Part shown: positions 11,481-24,059 of the stretch, piece after piece
Position numbering within the stretch: position 1 is the stretch's first letter
Layout of the letters: every line of letters begins with the position of its first letter
NCBI GenBank assembly: GCA_950295325.1
Contig: OX485806.1
Coordinates: forward strand, 35,652,001-35,716,000
DNA from: Polytrichum commune
Taxonomy: Eukaryota; Streptophyta; Polytrichopsida; Polytrichales; Polytrichaceae
Reading direction: 5' to 3'
DNA: 64,000 nt
The notes under the pieces: model-generated
Database searches by the model: none
The model's input: only the letters and a program-made list of their open reading frames with translations
Told to the model about the DNA's origin: nothing
Translations under genes and position numbers: made by a program

Positions 11481-13634
11481 AACAGGGCGAGCTGACGGCT
11501 ATTTACAAATGAGCCAGTTGAGTTTTGAATGACCAATTCAAGTTCAAAACTTTTGTCAAATTGTCGACCATTTTAGAAGAACATATTGGATATATCTTAG
11601 ATTGATAAGAAAAAAACGGAAAGGAAGCAAAATGTCACCGGTAGGACTTGGAAATACTTGGATCTTCACCAATTTATAGCAAATTCTCCTCCTTCACTGG
11701 GGCTTCATGTACCGGAATGCCTCTAACCCAAACTCAAGACATTGCCAGTAAGAGTACCTTAATAATCCTACTTTCTAAAAGGGTTTGTTGTTGTGAGTTA
11801 GAGACTACACTTTTCACACCTATTCATGTGGCCAACTATGAATTTGACATACCATGATAATTTTGGTCCATGTAATTTTTAAAATTTGCTAATGTGCGTT
11901 TGAAACTAGGAATATGGAGTCAATGTTATTCTTACAAATTAGGAAGTACTATGGGTTGACAAATGAAGCATCAGTATTATATCGACATTGTACGAAATTT
12001 AAATACATCATCATCATCTTATCATTTTATATATGAATATAAATATGCATATTTATTTCATAAGCCACCACATGAAATGTAGTGGGTCATTGTATTTTCT
12101 ACCCATGACAAGTTTCAGGCCCCAATACTAGGGCGTGAGTAGCGTAGATTCTTTTGTTATAATTTAGTTTTAAAAAATCACTACTTTACGAACATTTTTG
12201 ATAGTTTGGGGTGTCCCTTCAAGTTGAAGGGTTTCTTTTCCCCATACCTACCATCATGAGTGCAGTTCAAATTAGCCCCTATAATTTAGTTGTCTATTCA
12301 TACTAAAATAACCCCATTATACTAGTTTTAGGTCTTTGACCTCGATATAAGTGTTAATCTGGCTACAAATAATATTCCTCGGCTTTACACAAATCAACGT
12401 TCTTGCCCTCCCCAATCGTAAGTGTTGTCAAATGTGTCCAATATCTGATTGTGGAATTATTTTCTTAGCTAGGATAGGGTTAGAGTACCACATCCGAATC
12501 TCTGAAGCAAACCACGTGATGTTTTCAAAGGTGAATGAATGTAAACACATTACTTCAAAGAAGGTATTGAATCCAATATTTCTTTTGGCGAAAGAAAGCT
12601 AGATATTATTCTACAAACAAGAATGAAATATTCTGTCATTTTGTCATGAATGAAATGACCATAATCTTCCCCCAAAATCATAAAACTTGAATGAATGTGT
12701 CCATATGTGGATGAAATTTTGTAATATCATCCACATGTGGCTTCATCACTCCAATGAATGTTGTCAACTCGGCTTTCTTGACAACTTGGAGAAAGAAAAG
12801 GAAGGGGGGGGGGGGGTTGAGTCCATGGAGGCACACGTGTAAGAATCCCGTATGACAAACAAACATGGTTAGGATAGATAGGTGTGAAGGATAATGAAGC
12901 ATTGAATGCCATGGAAGGACTGACACAACACATTTCAAATCACATATTATATATATTTCCATCCTCGTGCTTGTAATCTAGGCTATGCTCTCAAATGGCG
13001 GCGGCTATGTCAATAGTATTATAAACTAAAAATTTAGCTAGTTGTGAGTACGCTATGAATTTCCTCGTTTTTAAACTTATTTGGCAAATCATAGCTTGCA
13101 TCTTCATCATTGTTGATACAATGGATGTGGCTAAAAATAGATTGTCCGTTGTTCATAGTCCATTTGGAAGGTGACAATATTATGCAGTAGTTTATAGGTT
13201 ATATCTTTAACTATATTTTGATCTTCAAAATAGAAAGAAAAAAAAATTAATCTAGTTATAAGTATTTAAGGTAGGAGCATCTTAAATCAAGAAGTTAAGG
13301 TATTTGGCATACATATGGTAGGCATATGAACCAAAATAATGTATTCTTAAGTAGGAAAAAAGAAACCATATGTATTGTAAGTTTTTCTTTTTCTTTTTCT
13401 CTTTTTTCCTGCCCAACTTTGAAATAAATATAAAATTTTGAGGTGAAAATTGCGTTGGCACCCAAAACCATTGGGGGGAGGGGTTTGACATTCACATGGT
13501 GAACATTCTTAAACTCAAAACGTACTTATTATCCAAGATTTTGAGGGTGTTGATTTTGGGTGATGCTTCTTCAATTTGTAAGGAGGTGACATGCACACCT
13601 TCATCCTCATCACTTTCTCTTTCACAAAGTTACA
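11481..13634. other. Intergenic, no gene seen
   Basis: AT-rich DNA with only short unconvincing frames. It holds a 13-base G run (12804-12816) and a block at about 12280-12430 related to 14860-14990 and to 57550-58040 (shared TCTTTGACCTCGAT-like string). Confidence 0.45.
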
Positions 13635-13960
13635 ACTTATGTCAATCCAATGTCAGAGGTAGGTCACCTCAATGACCCACTTGTTGCCAATAGATTAGGC
13701 GACTACATTCAAGGAATGAGACCTCAAATTGACGTCCTATGCTTACAAGAACACAAATTGCAAGGTATGAACCTAGAAACTAGCCCATTTAGAGTTTGGT
13801 CTAGAGCTAGCATATGGGCTAGGGATGCATCCCCATGTTACTCTGCAACAAATCCCATGGGTGGAGCAAGCAAAGGTGGTAATTGCTCTCCTTGTTCACC
13901 CTAATTGGTGTAGTCAAGTGATAGACTTTGGACATTGTGCAAATAATGGAGCAATATAGA
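13635..13960 (+). pseudogene. LINE remnant: AP-endonuclease start of ORF2
   Basis: The plus-strand frame at 13650 reads LGDYIQGMRPQIDVLCLQEH KL. The block ending LCLQEHKL is the characteristic catalytic-glutamate motif of LINE AP-like endonucleases, preceded by the usual start resembling NVRGLNDP (here GHLNDPLVANRL). After a frameshift near 13875 the reading continues as ALLVHPNW then runs into stops. Only the first 100 or so codons remain. It is on the opposite strand to the LINE at 7.8-11.5 kb, so it is a separate copy. Confidence 0.75.
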
Positions 13961-15000
13961 TTTGAATTTGTTAACCATCTTGTATTATTTTCGCATTTCA
14001 TACATCTTAGGAGAACTGGACTAGTTGGAAAAAACCCAACCATTTAAGATCCATTTACCTTACTTACCTTAAATTGTGAAGGAAACTAGTGCAACTTACA
14101 GTTCTTGCATGATGAGAATATTTTTTGGCCTTAGGGTGGTTTGCAAAAGCGAGGTCGTGGCAGGAGGCTTAACTTGGTGAGACCCAAATTTTGTGATATT
14201 ATGTAATAAATGTGTGTCATGGAATCCTTGTTCAAGTGCCTCCCTCATTCAACCATGTTCCCTTTTACAATATAAGTTATGGTAGATGGGTTTTAAGTGG
14301 CTCATTTTCTTTATCAGACCCCTATATTTGATTGGAATGTGATTCATTGAGGATCAAAGAGCAAACAACATAAAGACACATGTTTAGAAGAGATTGGACT
14401 ACGTCTTCAAATATGAATGACTATTCTACATTCAATAATGAACACAATTGGGAGGACCTATGTATTCAGTTAAAAAATCAACAAACATGCACTTCCGATA
14501 ACCATAATTAAATCAAGGGGGGTTTAATTTTCAATCCGATTTTGGCAGATGTTTCATCATAGATTCTCTAATGCAACACGAGTTTTGTTGTGTGAACCTG
14601 ATTGGTAGAAGTTGGAGAACATGAAAAATGAACCAACTAACACCCACATACCTTAAAGTTAAGTTAGTCAGACCATTTTTATTTTTACTCTACCAGCACA
14701 CCTGACCGACTGACCACTCGGCAACCGCAGACTCACCTACTTCTTTATTAAATAATGGCCCACTATTTACAGCCTACCCGGTACATGTTTTTAACCTTTG
14801 TAAATCAATCTATGGACCCATACCGGTTTGGTTCCTTAATAGGGCTAATAGTGAAAACTGACCCCTCATGAGTTGGTTGTTTTTTCATCCCATTTTACGT
14901 TCCATCCAATAGACTAGTTTGGGGGTCTTTGACCTCGATTTAGGAGTTAATTTACTTGGAATGTTTTCGTAGGTATGTGAACATTCCCTCGTGAATACCA

Positions 15001-15411
15001 CACTGACTATCTCAATTAGTGAGGGATGGCTAACATTGCATGTGGGAAATCAATGAAGGTAGTATTGAATTTCTTTACGCTATGAAATTAACGCCACCAA
15101 CAAATCTAGAAAGTATAGTTCACCATGACATTATTAACTGAAAATACTATTGAAAGCGACACTATTTCTTATTCATCATGGCACTATTCACCGACAAGCA
15201 TGTGTTTGCATATTATTTTTATTGTCTTTTTATCGCTCTACAAGCACCTTAGAACATGCACTAAGTTTCTTGAAAGGTATGATAAATGAGCATGCATTCA
15301 TGGACCTAGTATCACTCAGTAAAAACTTCCACCCTCATTAAATTTTAGACTTGGCAAAGTAGTGCGTGTGTTGGGAATTAATAGCATACGCATGAATTGG
15401 AATAATCAGTG
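15001..15411. mobile_element. Short TIR element, copy 1 of a pair
   Basis: The left end CACTGACTATCTCAATTAGTG and the right end reversed, CACTGATTATTCCAATTCATG, form an imperfect inverted repeat. Blocks throughout, such as CAAGCACCTTAGAACATGCA and the GCATTCATGGACCTAGTAT region, match the copy at 37687-38136, while the central parts differ. No clear target duplication was found. No coding sequence of its own is visible. Confidence 0.55.
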
Positions 15412-18400
15412 TCACCCACACTAGGAATATATATACATACATACATATATATACATATATTTTAGAGAAAGAGAGAAAAGGAGCATTGTCGTTTGGCATG
15501 GGTAGGTAGTTGTTTCCGGAGGTCGAAGTGTGTGTGTCGGCAAACTAGCATAGCCTAGTCTAGCCCAACGGTGACGTCACTTGGGGCTGGGCATTAATGA
15601 GGAGAGTGAGGACAAAGCGAGGGAGGGGTTGCGGGACTCTCTCACCGCCTCATAATTGCTCTCCCCAAATCCATGGGGAATGTTGGGTTTCTTGCGGCCA
15701 TCGGATCCAACTATCATCCTAGGGTGAATTTTCACAACACTTGCTCAAGACAAAGGGAGGACGGTAAAAACGTACATTACTATTGTTGAGTATGTGGATT
15801 GTTTGTTGTAATTTATTTTATTTTCTCATAGCAAAGTAATTCTTTAATCAAGGTTAGGGATCTTGAATTTATCTAGTGAGTTTAGTTAGGTTGAGATGAA
15901 TCAACCATCAAATTCATAAGGGGTTGGTTTCTGATTATTACCCCCTCGGCAGATGGTAGGAAACCAAACTGCGAATCCTCTGGCGAGAGATAATTATTGC
16001 CTATGAGTGTGCACCTCTCATCCATCCAACAACAAAGTTTGAGTTCTTATAGGTTTGTTGTCAAAAAAATGTCACGTGACTTGGACTAACTAAATTCAAG
16101 GTCTTTTATGTTGACTTAGGTGTCAAATCAACTAAAAGAGATAACTTCTAGTTTGCATACATCATGATGATATTGAGGGTTTATTTCCAAGTCATGTTCC
16201 ACATGTAAGTCTTTTGGAAATCTCGGAGTCTAGAGGGTGGGAAGGGGCGGGGGGGGGGGGGGGGCTATTGAAATAATGGGTGATCACACTAGAATAATGG
16301 GCAAGTGATACCACTTTACACATGAAAACCCGCCACATTTTAGTGGTTGTTAGCAATTGATTGGTGGATGGCCATTGCATGCATGGAAATAAAATGAAAC
16401 GGAGTTTAAGTCCAGGAGGCCAAAAAGCTAATGGGACTAAAAGTACATTAGGACACTAAGCACAATCCTCAAAACGCATAAGCTTCGAATCATGGGCATG
16501 TCTAAGAAAATAAAACAACTTGCAATAAATTTTCTAGATACAAAGGGTTTGCAAGCACCTAATTGTACCCTTTGTCAGATGGAAAAACAATGATGACATG
16601 GTAGCAATTCCTTTATGTGTGTTATTGGAAGTCATCTAAACCATCAAATCAAAGAGAGTGCACCTCTGTGCTTAACGAGGTAACACTAATAGTAATAATT
16701 ACTCAACATTCAACTCTCGTTCTGTGGGCCCTCATAATATAAGAGTGAGATGCTCGAAAAGTTGTGCCGGGAAACTTAGATTCAAATTAAACGTATAGCA
16801 TCTCAATGTTATATACTAAGGGCTCACATTGCAAAATATTGGTATGAATAAATGGTACCAATTCAAAGGAAAAAATGCCACTAAATGCAAAGGAAATAAG
16901 CAATCATTAGACTCTTCTATTGCATGTCAAGCATGCACACATACCCCCCCCCCCCCACACATCCCCACCCCCCAAACATACACTTATTGTAGGCCACAAA
17001 GCATGTTGAAGAAGCGTGGAATATGGATTTTGGGACCCTAATTAGTGTCCTCTCATTACACATATCAATATGGGCTTCAAAATAACCCATTTGGATTCAA
17101 AAACCCTTGCTTAGGGATTTAAAAGCTTTAAAATCAATGGTAGCGAAATAGTTGTCCTTGACTTGTGGAGTTGCTCCAGCAAGAAAAGAAAAGAAAAGAA
17201 ATGTCATTGAAGTATTAGTTTAAGCCCTTGTTGTCCTAGCCCATTGCACATGTGCATGTGAATTATTGTCCCATATTGTCCTTGCACCGTCCACTGAACA
17301 TTTTATTAATGACGGCCAACCGTTTAAGACTTTGAAATGACAATTGCGCCACCACTTGTCCATAGTCTATTGTATGGTAGATGTAGAATGAAGGTAGTGG
17401 CCGTATATGTGCCACCAAAGAATTGAGAAGAAAGAGAGGGTTCCGGACGATGGACTCTTCATACCATGTATGAATTAATGTTAGTGTAAGGAGTATTCTT
17501 TGAGGTATTAGCATACATAGTATACATAAGGGAGAGGTATATTTATTGCAATGTGTGGGCAATAAGGTTCACAATTTTTTTTTGACAATAGATGTGTTAG
17601 TGTCATCCACTTCACATTTTCATCCCTTGTTTTCGTACGGTCATAGTCCTCAATGACTACTAGGTGTTTGCTTGTTAGGGTTTGCATTTGGGTTTTAGGA
17701 TTTACAAACTAGAGGCTCTTGGAGTTCTCATGTGCTTCCTTTAGTTTTGCTCTCTAAATTTGTGGCTAAGTTATTGTGCTCTTATGTACGTTTATTGAAT
17801 ACAATTGTTGAGTTGCATGCTATGGATGAAAAACATTCAATGACTTTCTCTTTGGAAAGTGAAAGTGGATTTTACATGTAATAAAGGACTATTTAAATTC
17901 ATGATGTATAATTTGTATATGTAACGGAGGCTTTTATAGCATTAAATTGAAAAGCTTAGCGTAAATACATCAATTCATCTTTTTTAGCATGATGTTAATA
18001 TATGTACATTTTTTTTCTCCTTATAAAACCCTCGTACATAAGGGGTTTGACTTCATAGTGACCCACACACATCATTTAAATTTCCAATGAAAAGTCCACC
18101 CCCTAGGGAGAGGGCAAATATGTTGGTGCCAAGGCGACCTTCCACACCAAGCTTGCCATAGGATTGGGATATAAGGGTAGACCTTTCTATGCGAGTTGGT
18201 ACTTGGGTACTTATAAACCTAAAACTAAGGAAAGGACCAAACCTAAACCCAATTGCCATTTCCCTCTTGTCTCCCTAGTGTCCACACCCCAATTTTGGCC
18301 CTAAACATAAATTAAGTGTGCTTTCACATCATCCCCTTGAAATGTCCCTACCCGTTTGTTACTCCCAAGATGAGCCAACATTACAACATTTATGCTCACC

Positions 18401-20549
18401 AAGCTAGGGTTTTTTCAGGTAGCATGTTCTAACACATACACTTTCTTATGGATTAGGTAGACTCATAAAATTATTAAGCATTGTGAGTTCGTTCATGTGG
18501 ACCCCGAGAATATAACCATGGGATGCCGCAACTAGTGTTCATCTAGACTTACATATTTCAAGATTGAAACACAAATGAAAATATTGTAAAGATGAAAAAC
18601 GTAGCTTGGCAAAAGAGAAAAAAAGTCAACACTCAACATTGTTTGTTTGGGGGAGGGGGAGGGAGAGGAAGCTATTTAACCAACTTAGATCATAAAGAAA
18701 CATTGACTATTATCAATGATATCTAATTCACATGATCTCAAAATCACATAATTTCAATTGCATTAACATATTTATGTATGTGCTAATTTTTATAATAATA
18801 AAATACTACAAAACATTTTGAGCATGTTAAGGGTCTTAAGTGCTCAAATTGTCTACTATAGACGCTCTACCCCCCCCCCCTCCCTTCTCTATCCGTTAGA
18901 GAGTTTGCTTGGACACTCAAAGTCTTATACACATTTAGTGTGCACCTCAAGTAAAACTTGCCCACATGTTAGCTACCTTTGGAGCAGCTTGGGGTTAGCT
19001 TTAAACTTAACTTTGTATCAAGAGCCCCTTGATTGCTTCAGCCTTGCACTATTTTCCCCACATTAATCCATGTGGACAATAATGAAGTTAGATCATCCAT
19101 GCTGCGTTTGTATTTGTAACATGCTCAATGATGTTCAATGCCTTCATGTCTTCATCCAAAACACCCGTCAATCAATTTACATTGTCAAAAGCAATTGAAA
19201 TGTAAAGGAAGTTTGGAAGAAAAGAGGGTTGGGTCTCTTTAGGAGTAAAAAACTTAAACTTGCAAGTGAGTCCAAAGGTTTCTTGAAAGTTGTATTTAGG
19301 AAAGGCCTAAGCGTTTGTTGTACCTTGGTAAACTATATTCAACCAAGTTCTCTTGCTAGGCTCCTGCAAATCTCAAATGATATTTGTTCAGGATTGACAA
19401 AAAAATGTGAATTGGGAGGGGGGAGGGGAGTTGCTACTTTCTATAAGCTATGAGACTATAGAAATTATAACCTTTAAAGATTACTACTATGTGCAACCCA
19501 CAAAATAGTTTCTTCACAACATAACAAAATACAATATTGGAGAAAGTGAGAAAATATACTTACATATAGTAGATCCAAACATTGAGTCCCGTTACATATA
19601 GTCTATAGGTAGTTAAGATAATGAAGAAAATTAACTTGATATTTGTGTCCTAGTTGTGCCTAAATGCCAATATGAATAAGAGTATGTTTGCATTAATCAG
19701 ATCATGGGTTCAATTCACCCCATTCAAGTGAGGAGCTTTGTCATGCCCCTTATATGAATTGCTCATTTGATACACACAAGTAAGTGATGGCCAAAAAAGA
19801 CCTTGCAAAGATTTGAAAATCACAATGAGTGTTTCTTATAAGGCATGTGTGCCTAGAAGTACCAGTGGTTGCTATAAAGTAAAACGCAACATGTCTATTC
19901 ATTTTAGTATGCAAGTCTAGCAATATCGCCCATCTATATGCAATGTAAGTAGTGGTGGTGGTGGTGATGAGGCAATTGTCCAGTTGTTCTTCCCAAAATC
20001 AATTGATTTTCTAAAAAAACTAATGTGGATGATTATTATTTCGGTGCTACTTTTGATTTAAGGTGTTAGTTGAAAATCTCAAAGGAAGATTGAGGGGAAG
20101 ACCCAAGGGTCTTGAACCCATGTTGATTCCACCTCGACTAGAGAATTACAATGGCCCACACTAATTATTTCCATGCTCATTTCCACCCATGATAATAGGA
20201 CTAGTTCTCTTTCACTATCTATGGATTTATGACTGACGAAGGTGTTAGGGTGGCAACAATGAGGTTTGGACTAATGAGAGCTTGCCACATGCAGTAAAGG
20301 ACCTTGATTCTTGGAGTTTTAACAAAATTTAGAGAGAAATTATGGTTTTAAAATACTTTGAACTAAAAAAATTGGTGATATAACAACTGATAGAAATCGA
20401 TGTGCAAGGGCCAATTCACATGGGGTCCCAAGTCCCAAGTCCACTCATATTAGTAACTCCGAACATGGAGGCAAAGTCCCAACTTTTGAGCATCAAGAAA
20501 GCAATAAAATATGAATGATTGTCATTAAAGTCGGATCTTGATTATTTTA
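15412..20549. other. Intergenic, no gene seen
   Basis: No supportable gene. The stretch starts with a TATACATA microsatellite (about 15424-15462). It carries G16 (16249-16264), C13 (16944-16956) and C11 (18870-18880) runs and a fragment at 16385-16440 that recurs at 28448-28510 (shared GGGACTAAAAG and CCAAAAAGC). Small ORFs are unrelated to known motifs. Confidence 0.4.
16249..16264. repeat. G16 homopolymer
   Basis: Sixteen consecutive G, the longest of seven G or C runs of at least 11 bases in this window. The others are at 7771-7783, 12804-12816, 16944-16956, 18870-18880, 23814-23826 and 26266-26276. All lie in gene-free DNA. Confidence 0.95.
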
Positions 20550-20637
20550 TGTAGAGATATTTGCACGACTTCCGTGTCATTATGGTCACTTCGTATTAGG
20601 TGGTCGTGTCGTTTTGATACATTGTTTCTACTTGTGA
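20550..20637. mobile_element. Decayed relative of the CACTA MITE
   Basis: The block GTGTCATTATGGTCACTTCG and the closing TTTCTACTTGTG resemble the interior and right end of the CACTA MITE at 6039-6143 (GTGTCATGATGGTCACTTTG and TTTCTAGTAGTG). The left end is degraded and no target duplication is visible. Confidence 0.45.
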
Positions 20638-21611
20638 AAGAACAAGAGTTTAGAAATTTGTCCAACTAACAAAATTTGAGAAATCAATCCTTCTTCCACC
20701 TCCAACAAGTTTTGTGTCAAAATAAGTCTTTATGCAAAAGATATGGACAAAACATTGCAGCCGTGTAAAGATCAAAAAATTAAAATGCGTTCATAACAGT
20801 TTTTCGGAGCTCATTTGTGCATAGAAGATCAACTTTTTTGGAATTTTGTTGGTCTAAGAGAAGTTTAGAAATCAAGTAATCTTTCACCTCCAACAAATGT
20901 TATGTCATTTGAAGACTCTATGCAAAAGTTATGCGTGTTATAAAAATGAAGTCTAACTCGGTGCTTCACCTCAAAGTTTACATATCCCATATGCATTGTT
21001 GAACACAACTCCACTCTACTTGCATAAAGACAACTCATAATACAAAAACTTTCGAAAGAAAACACAAAAAATCAAAGGTTCATGTGGCAAAATAGTGGGG
21101 AGGCCAAGATGCAAGTGGGCATGTTGGGTGGCGGTTGGCTATACGATGGCCCATATATGGTTGGGTATGAGGGGATCATGTCTGGGAGGGGCATATGTTG
21201 GCTTAGGCTAGGGAATGGGTTGGTCTTAGGTGGGGGTTAGGGTAAGGGAAGAAAGGCAAAAATAGAAAAGGACGAAGCCAATTTTCAACCACAAAAACTT
21301 TGGTTGTTAGGAGGCGGACAATGCATGTTTAGGAGGTGTGAGGATGTAGGATGCGATTCCATGTGAGGTGATCTCCATTGTTTGTGTAAAATCAACTTTC
21401 ATAACTTCTCCTTTCTTGTGAATGAGTCTTGGATCTTTTCTTGTTTCAATACCTCAACTTTCTTCATCCTCCACATGCCATGGATTTTTGGCGGTCATTC
21501 AAGCTTCTCCCACTTGCCGTGAAAATCCAAACTCTTTTTGGATTGCGCCCGCCATGACTGAGTTTCCTTGTCAAAGCAATGAATTTAGGGGAAAAAAAAG
21601 GTTACTTTTGT
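20638..21611. other. Intergenic repeat-like DNA
   Basis: Two related sub-blocks (around 20670-20740 and 20860-20930) share CACCTCCAACAA and TATGCAAAAG with about 150-200 bases between them, suggesting an old internal duplication. No gene is supportable. Confidence 0.35.
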
Positions 21612-21826
21612 TGTTACAAAATGCTATATCTTTTTACTATTGATTTAATTTTTTTCAAGGAAGTGTTAATGTTCCATAATGTTCCAACAACCAATTTGAC
21701 TTTTGTTGGCAAAAAGCAAGATGTAGCATATGTAGTTATATCGTTGCGTAATTCCAAATAGTAAGTGACACACTAAATGCAATATTTAGTGTAATATAGG
21801 CCACACTAAATCAGGTGTTTAGTGTA
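21612..21826. mobile_element. TA-target MITE, degraded copy
   Basis: The right half is clear: CGTAATTCCAAATAGTAAGTGACAC followed by CACTAAATGCAATATTTAGTG, the same terminal arrangement as in the copies at 24257, 35544 and 57678. The interior shares CCAACAACCAATTTGAC and TTTTGTTGGCAA with them. The left end is degraded, and a second CACTAAAT...TTTAGTG palindrome follows the right end. It abuts the GGACACCC element at 21833. Confidence 0.65.
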
Positions 21827-21832
21827 GCACAT

Positions 21833-22304
21833 GGCATAAAATTGACACCCTGGGGGGCGTATTTTGCTTCCTAGAGTGTCCTAGGACACCCAAATCTCAA
21901 ACAGGGTGTCCCCAAGGACACCCAAAAATCCTACAAGGGTGTCCTTTTTACACCCAAAAAAAATTCAGGGTGTCCCCTGTACTTGTAGAGTTGCAATGGC
22001 AAAAATCCCCATAGAGGCCATTGACTTTGAACAAGTATGGGTAAAGTGGTGTGCTATGAAAGGCCGCCGCTTGTAGTTTTGATTTGCATTGCAAGTTATG
22101 ATATGTAGTGATTTTTAAAAAAATTAATTGAAATTTTGAAATGATATTATATATTTTTCAAAATTGTTCCTATTTTGACACAAAAAAAAAATTTAAGAGA
22201 AATTTATGAGGACACCCAAAAATTGGAGCAGGGTGTCCTTGGGACACCCAAAATTTGGGACAGGGTGTCCCCAGGAAATTTGGCTAGGGTGTCAAATTTA
22301 TGGC
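21833..22304. mobile_element. Non-autonomous TIR element full of GGACACCC hairpins
   Basis: The ends GGCATAAAATTGACACCC and, reversed, GCCATAAATTTGACACCC form an inverted repeat of about 18 bp. A near-direct repeat, GTGTAGCACAT and GTGTAGCATAT, flanks the element and may be an old target duplication of 10-11 bp. The interior holds about ten copies of GGGTGTCC or its complement GGACACCC, many facing each other, for example the perfect palindrome GTGTCCTAGGACAC at 21876-21889. A 9-11 bp duplication would fit Mutator-like elements. No coding sequence is present. Confidence 0.7.
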
Positions 22305-22630
22305 TTGGTGTAGCATATTAAAATGAGCCACTGAATTGGCAGTTAAACTGCCATACTTTTATTTATTTATTAAGGGTGTGTTGGAACCTCTGGCAATGCC
22401 CACCACTGTAAATAAGAAATTAAGAGATTGAATGGCATGTAGGTGCTCCTAACATTCAGCCTTCCTTAGAATCTACACGTGGCTGACGGATACTGAACCA
22501 ACTTACTTCCAAACCACACAAAGAAACCTCACCAATATATTATTATGACTGAAACAAATAAGTTAAATGATAATTTATTTTACCTTATTTACCCCCTCTG
22601 ATGAGAGAGTGAAAGGGGTTTGGTTTTATA

Positions 22631-23154
22631 AAGCCTTCAGACCTTGGACAACTAACCAACTATTTCAACTATTAGTTATCTAGTTGCCTCTCGTAACTAC
22701 AGTTGTTTGCGATTCAAAAAATAGAGTTAACTATAGTTGTCTTAATTCGGTCTGTCAAAATGTCTAGTTAAATATAGTTATATCTAGTTAACTGAAGTTG
22801 AGCGCAGCCTGTTCATGGAATTCTGTTGTAGTGTTGTAGTGTCATTATTGTGTTATTTGTGTTGGTGGTGTACATGGAGGTTGTTTCGAAGCTCAACAAT
22901 GTGAGTGATCATATGAAGGCGTTTCCTGATGATCTTCAATGGCCTGAGCATATTAAAGACCCTTCACTGAAGCCAACCAAGAAGTAAACTTCTTCGAATA
23001 TATAACAACACTTAGAATTTTTTTAGTTAACTATAGTTGTTCTTGAACCCGGTCTTAAATTTTCCTACTTAACTATAGTTGTTCCCTAAAATGTATAGAA
23101 AAAAATCTAGTTAACTATAGTTATTTTGGCAGTTGTCCAAGGTCCGAAAGCCTT
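22631..23154. mobile_element. TIR element with AGTTAACTATAGTTG subterminal repeats
   Basis: Ends AGCCTTCAGACCTTGGACAACT (left) and, reversed, AGGCTTTCGGACCTTGGACAACT pair over about 23 bp. Inside both ends the string AGTTAACTATAGTTGT recurs with small changes (near 22725, 22780, 23022, 23065 and 23110). Repeated subterminal motifs of this sort are typical transposase-binding arrays. I could not identify a convincing target duplication, so the superfamily is open. Confidence 0.65.
22874..22987 (+). CDS. 37-codon ORF inside the TIR element, unknown
   Basis: I do not recognise this. The frame starts ATG at 22874 and ends TAA at 22985. It encodes a mixed-composition peptide that begins MEVVSKLNNVSDHMKAF and ends KDPSLKPTKK, with coding-like residue use and no low complexity. 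Upstream codons in the same frame are open and hydrophobic back to a stop but have no ATG. It could be a fragment of a host gene captured by the transposon, an accessory peptide, or chance. No ribosome-context or splice evidence decides this. Confidence 0.25.
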   Translation: MEVVSKLNNVSDHMKAFPDDLQWPEHIKDPSLKPTKK

Positions 23155-23470
23155 GACTCAAAGTTTCCTTTTGGTAAGAGCGGGCGTCTTACACAACGTA
23201 ATTTCCTTGCTGTGGATGAAGTTGGGACTTCAAACATAATGGCATACGAATTGTGAGATCCTGGCACGCATCCAACGGCGGGAATGTGATGTAGGACTTT
23301 ACACTCGATACCTTGGAACATGGCTGTATGTGAATATATAGTAACGGCCTTGTCCTCAGGCGGGTCAGTGTTCGTGGGATGCCCTGGCCGTCGAGTGTTG
23401 TCTATCACATAACACCCATCGAGGGAGGTAATAATAAAAACCAGCCTCTTATACACAAAATTGTTGATTC
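23155..23470 (-). pseudogene. Coding-like fragment truncated at a TIR element, unknown
   Basis: A minus-strand frame of about 100 codons (from a stop just above 23468 down to the TIR-element end near 23155, continuing into it) has varied residue use, including YSHTAMFQGIECKVLHHIPA and SHNSYAIMFEVPTSST. I do not recognise a family. The nearest in-frame start is GTG at 23456, not ATG. The frame closes inside the neighbouring element, so the original 3' part may have been displaced by that insertion. It may also be a random open frame. Confidence 0.25.
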
Positions 23471-23496
23471 ATCCCCATTTAAATGCATTGCACTAA

Positions 23497-23661
<165 letters not shown>

Positions 23662-24059
23662 TAACCAATCATTGTAGAGGATTTGTTGATTTCGCAATTT
23701 CCAGTCTTCAATTATCGGGTGTTTCCTTAAGCCCAATTTTAAGAGTTAAATTAGTTGAGAACTCTACATTAGAAATCTACGTTTTCACCCTCCCCCTCTC
23801 CCGGGTAGGTGTTGGGGGGGGGGGGGTTGGTGGGGGTGTTGCCACCAAAATCTGGCGTCAATCAGCCTAGGAGCTGGAAAAGTATCAACTGCTCAGTACT
23901 AACAAATTTACTTTGGTGGAAGAGCCGGCCACGCTCGGACGGGACTCCCGGCTCGCTTTTACATGCCCCTGCCTCCCTGCCTCCCTCTCACTCACTTTTC
24001 ATGTAACTAATTAAGTCTATATATTTACTCTACCACTGTCAATGGCCTTTCTCCACCAT

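Noticed and set aside
22631-23154. Origin of replication or telomeric sequence suggested by repeated AGTTAACTATAG
   Set aside because: The motifs lie symmetrically inside a terminal inverted repeat pair, which fits a transposon better.
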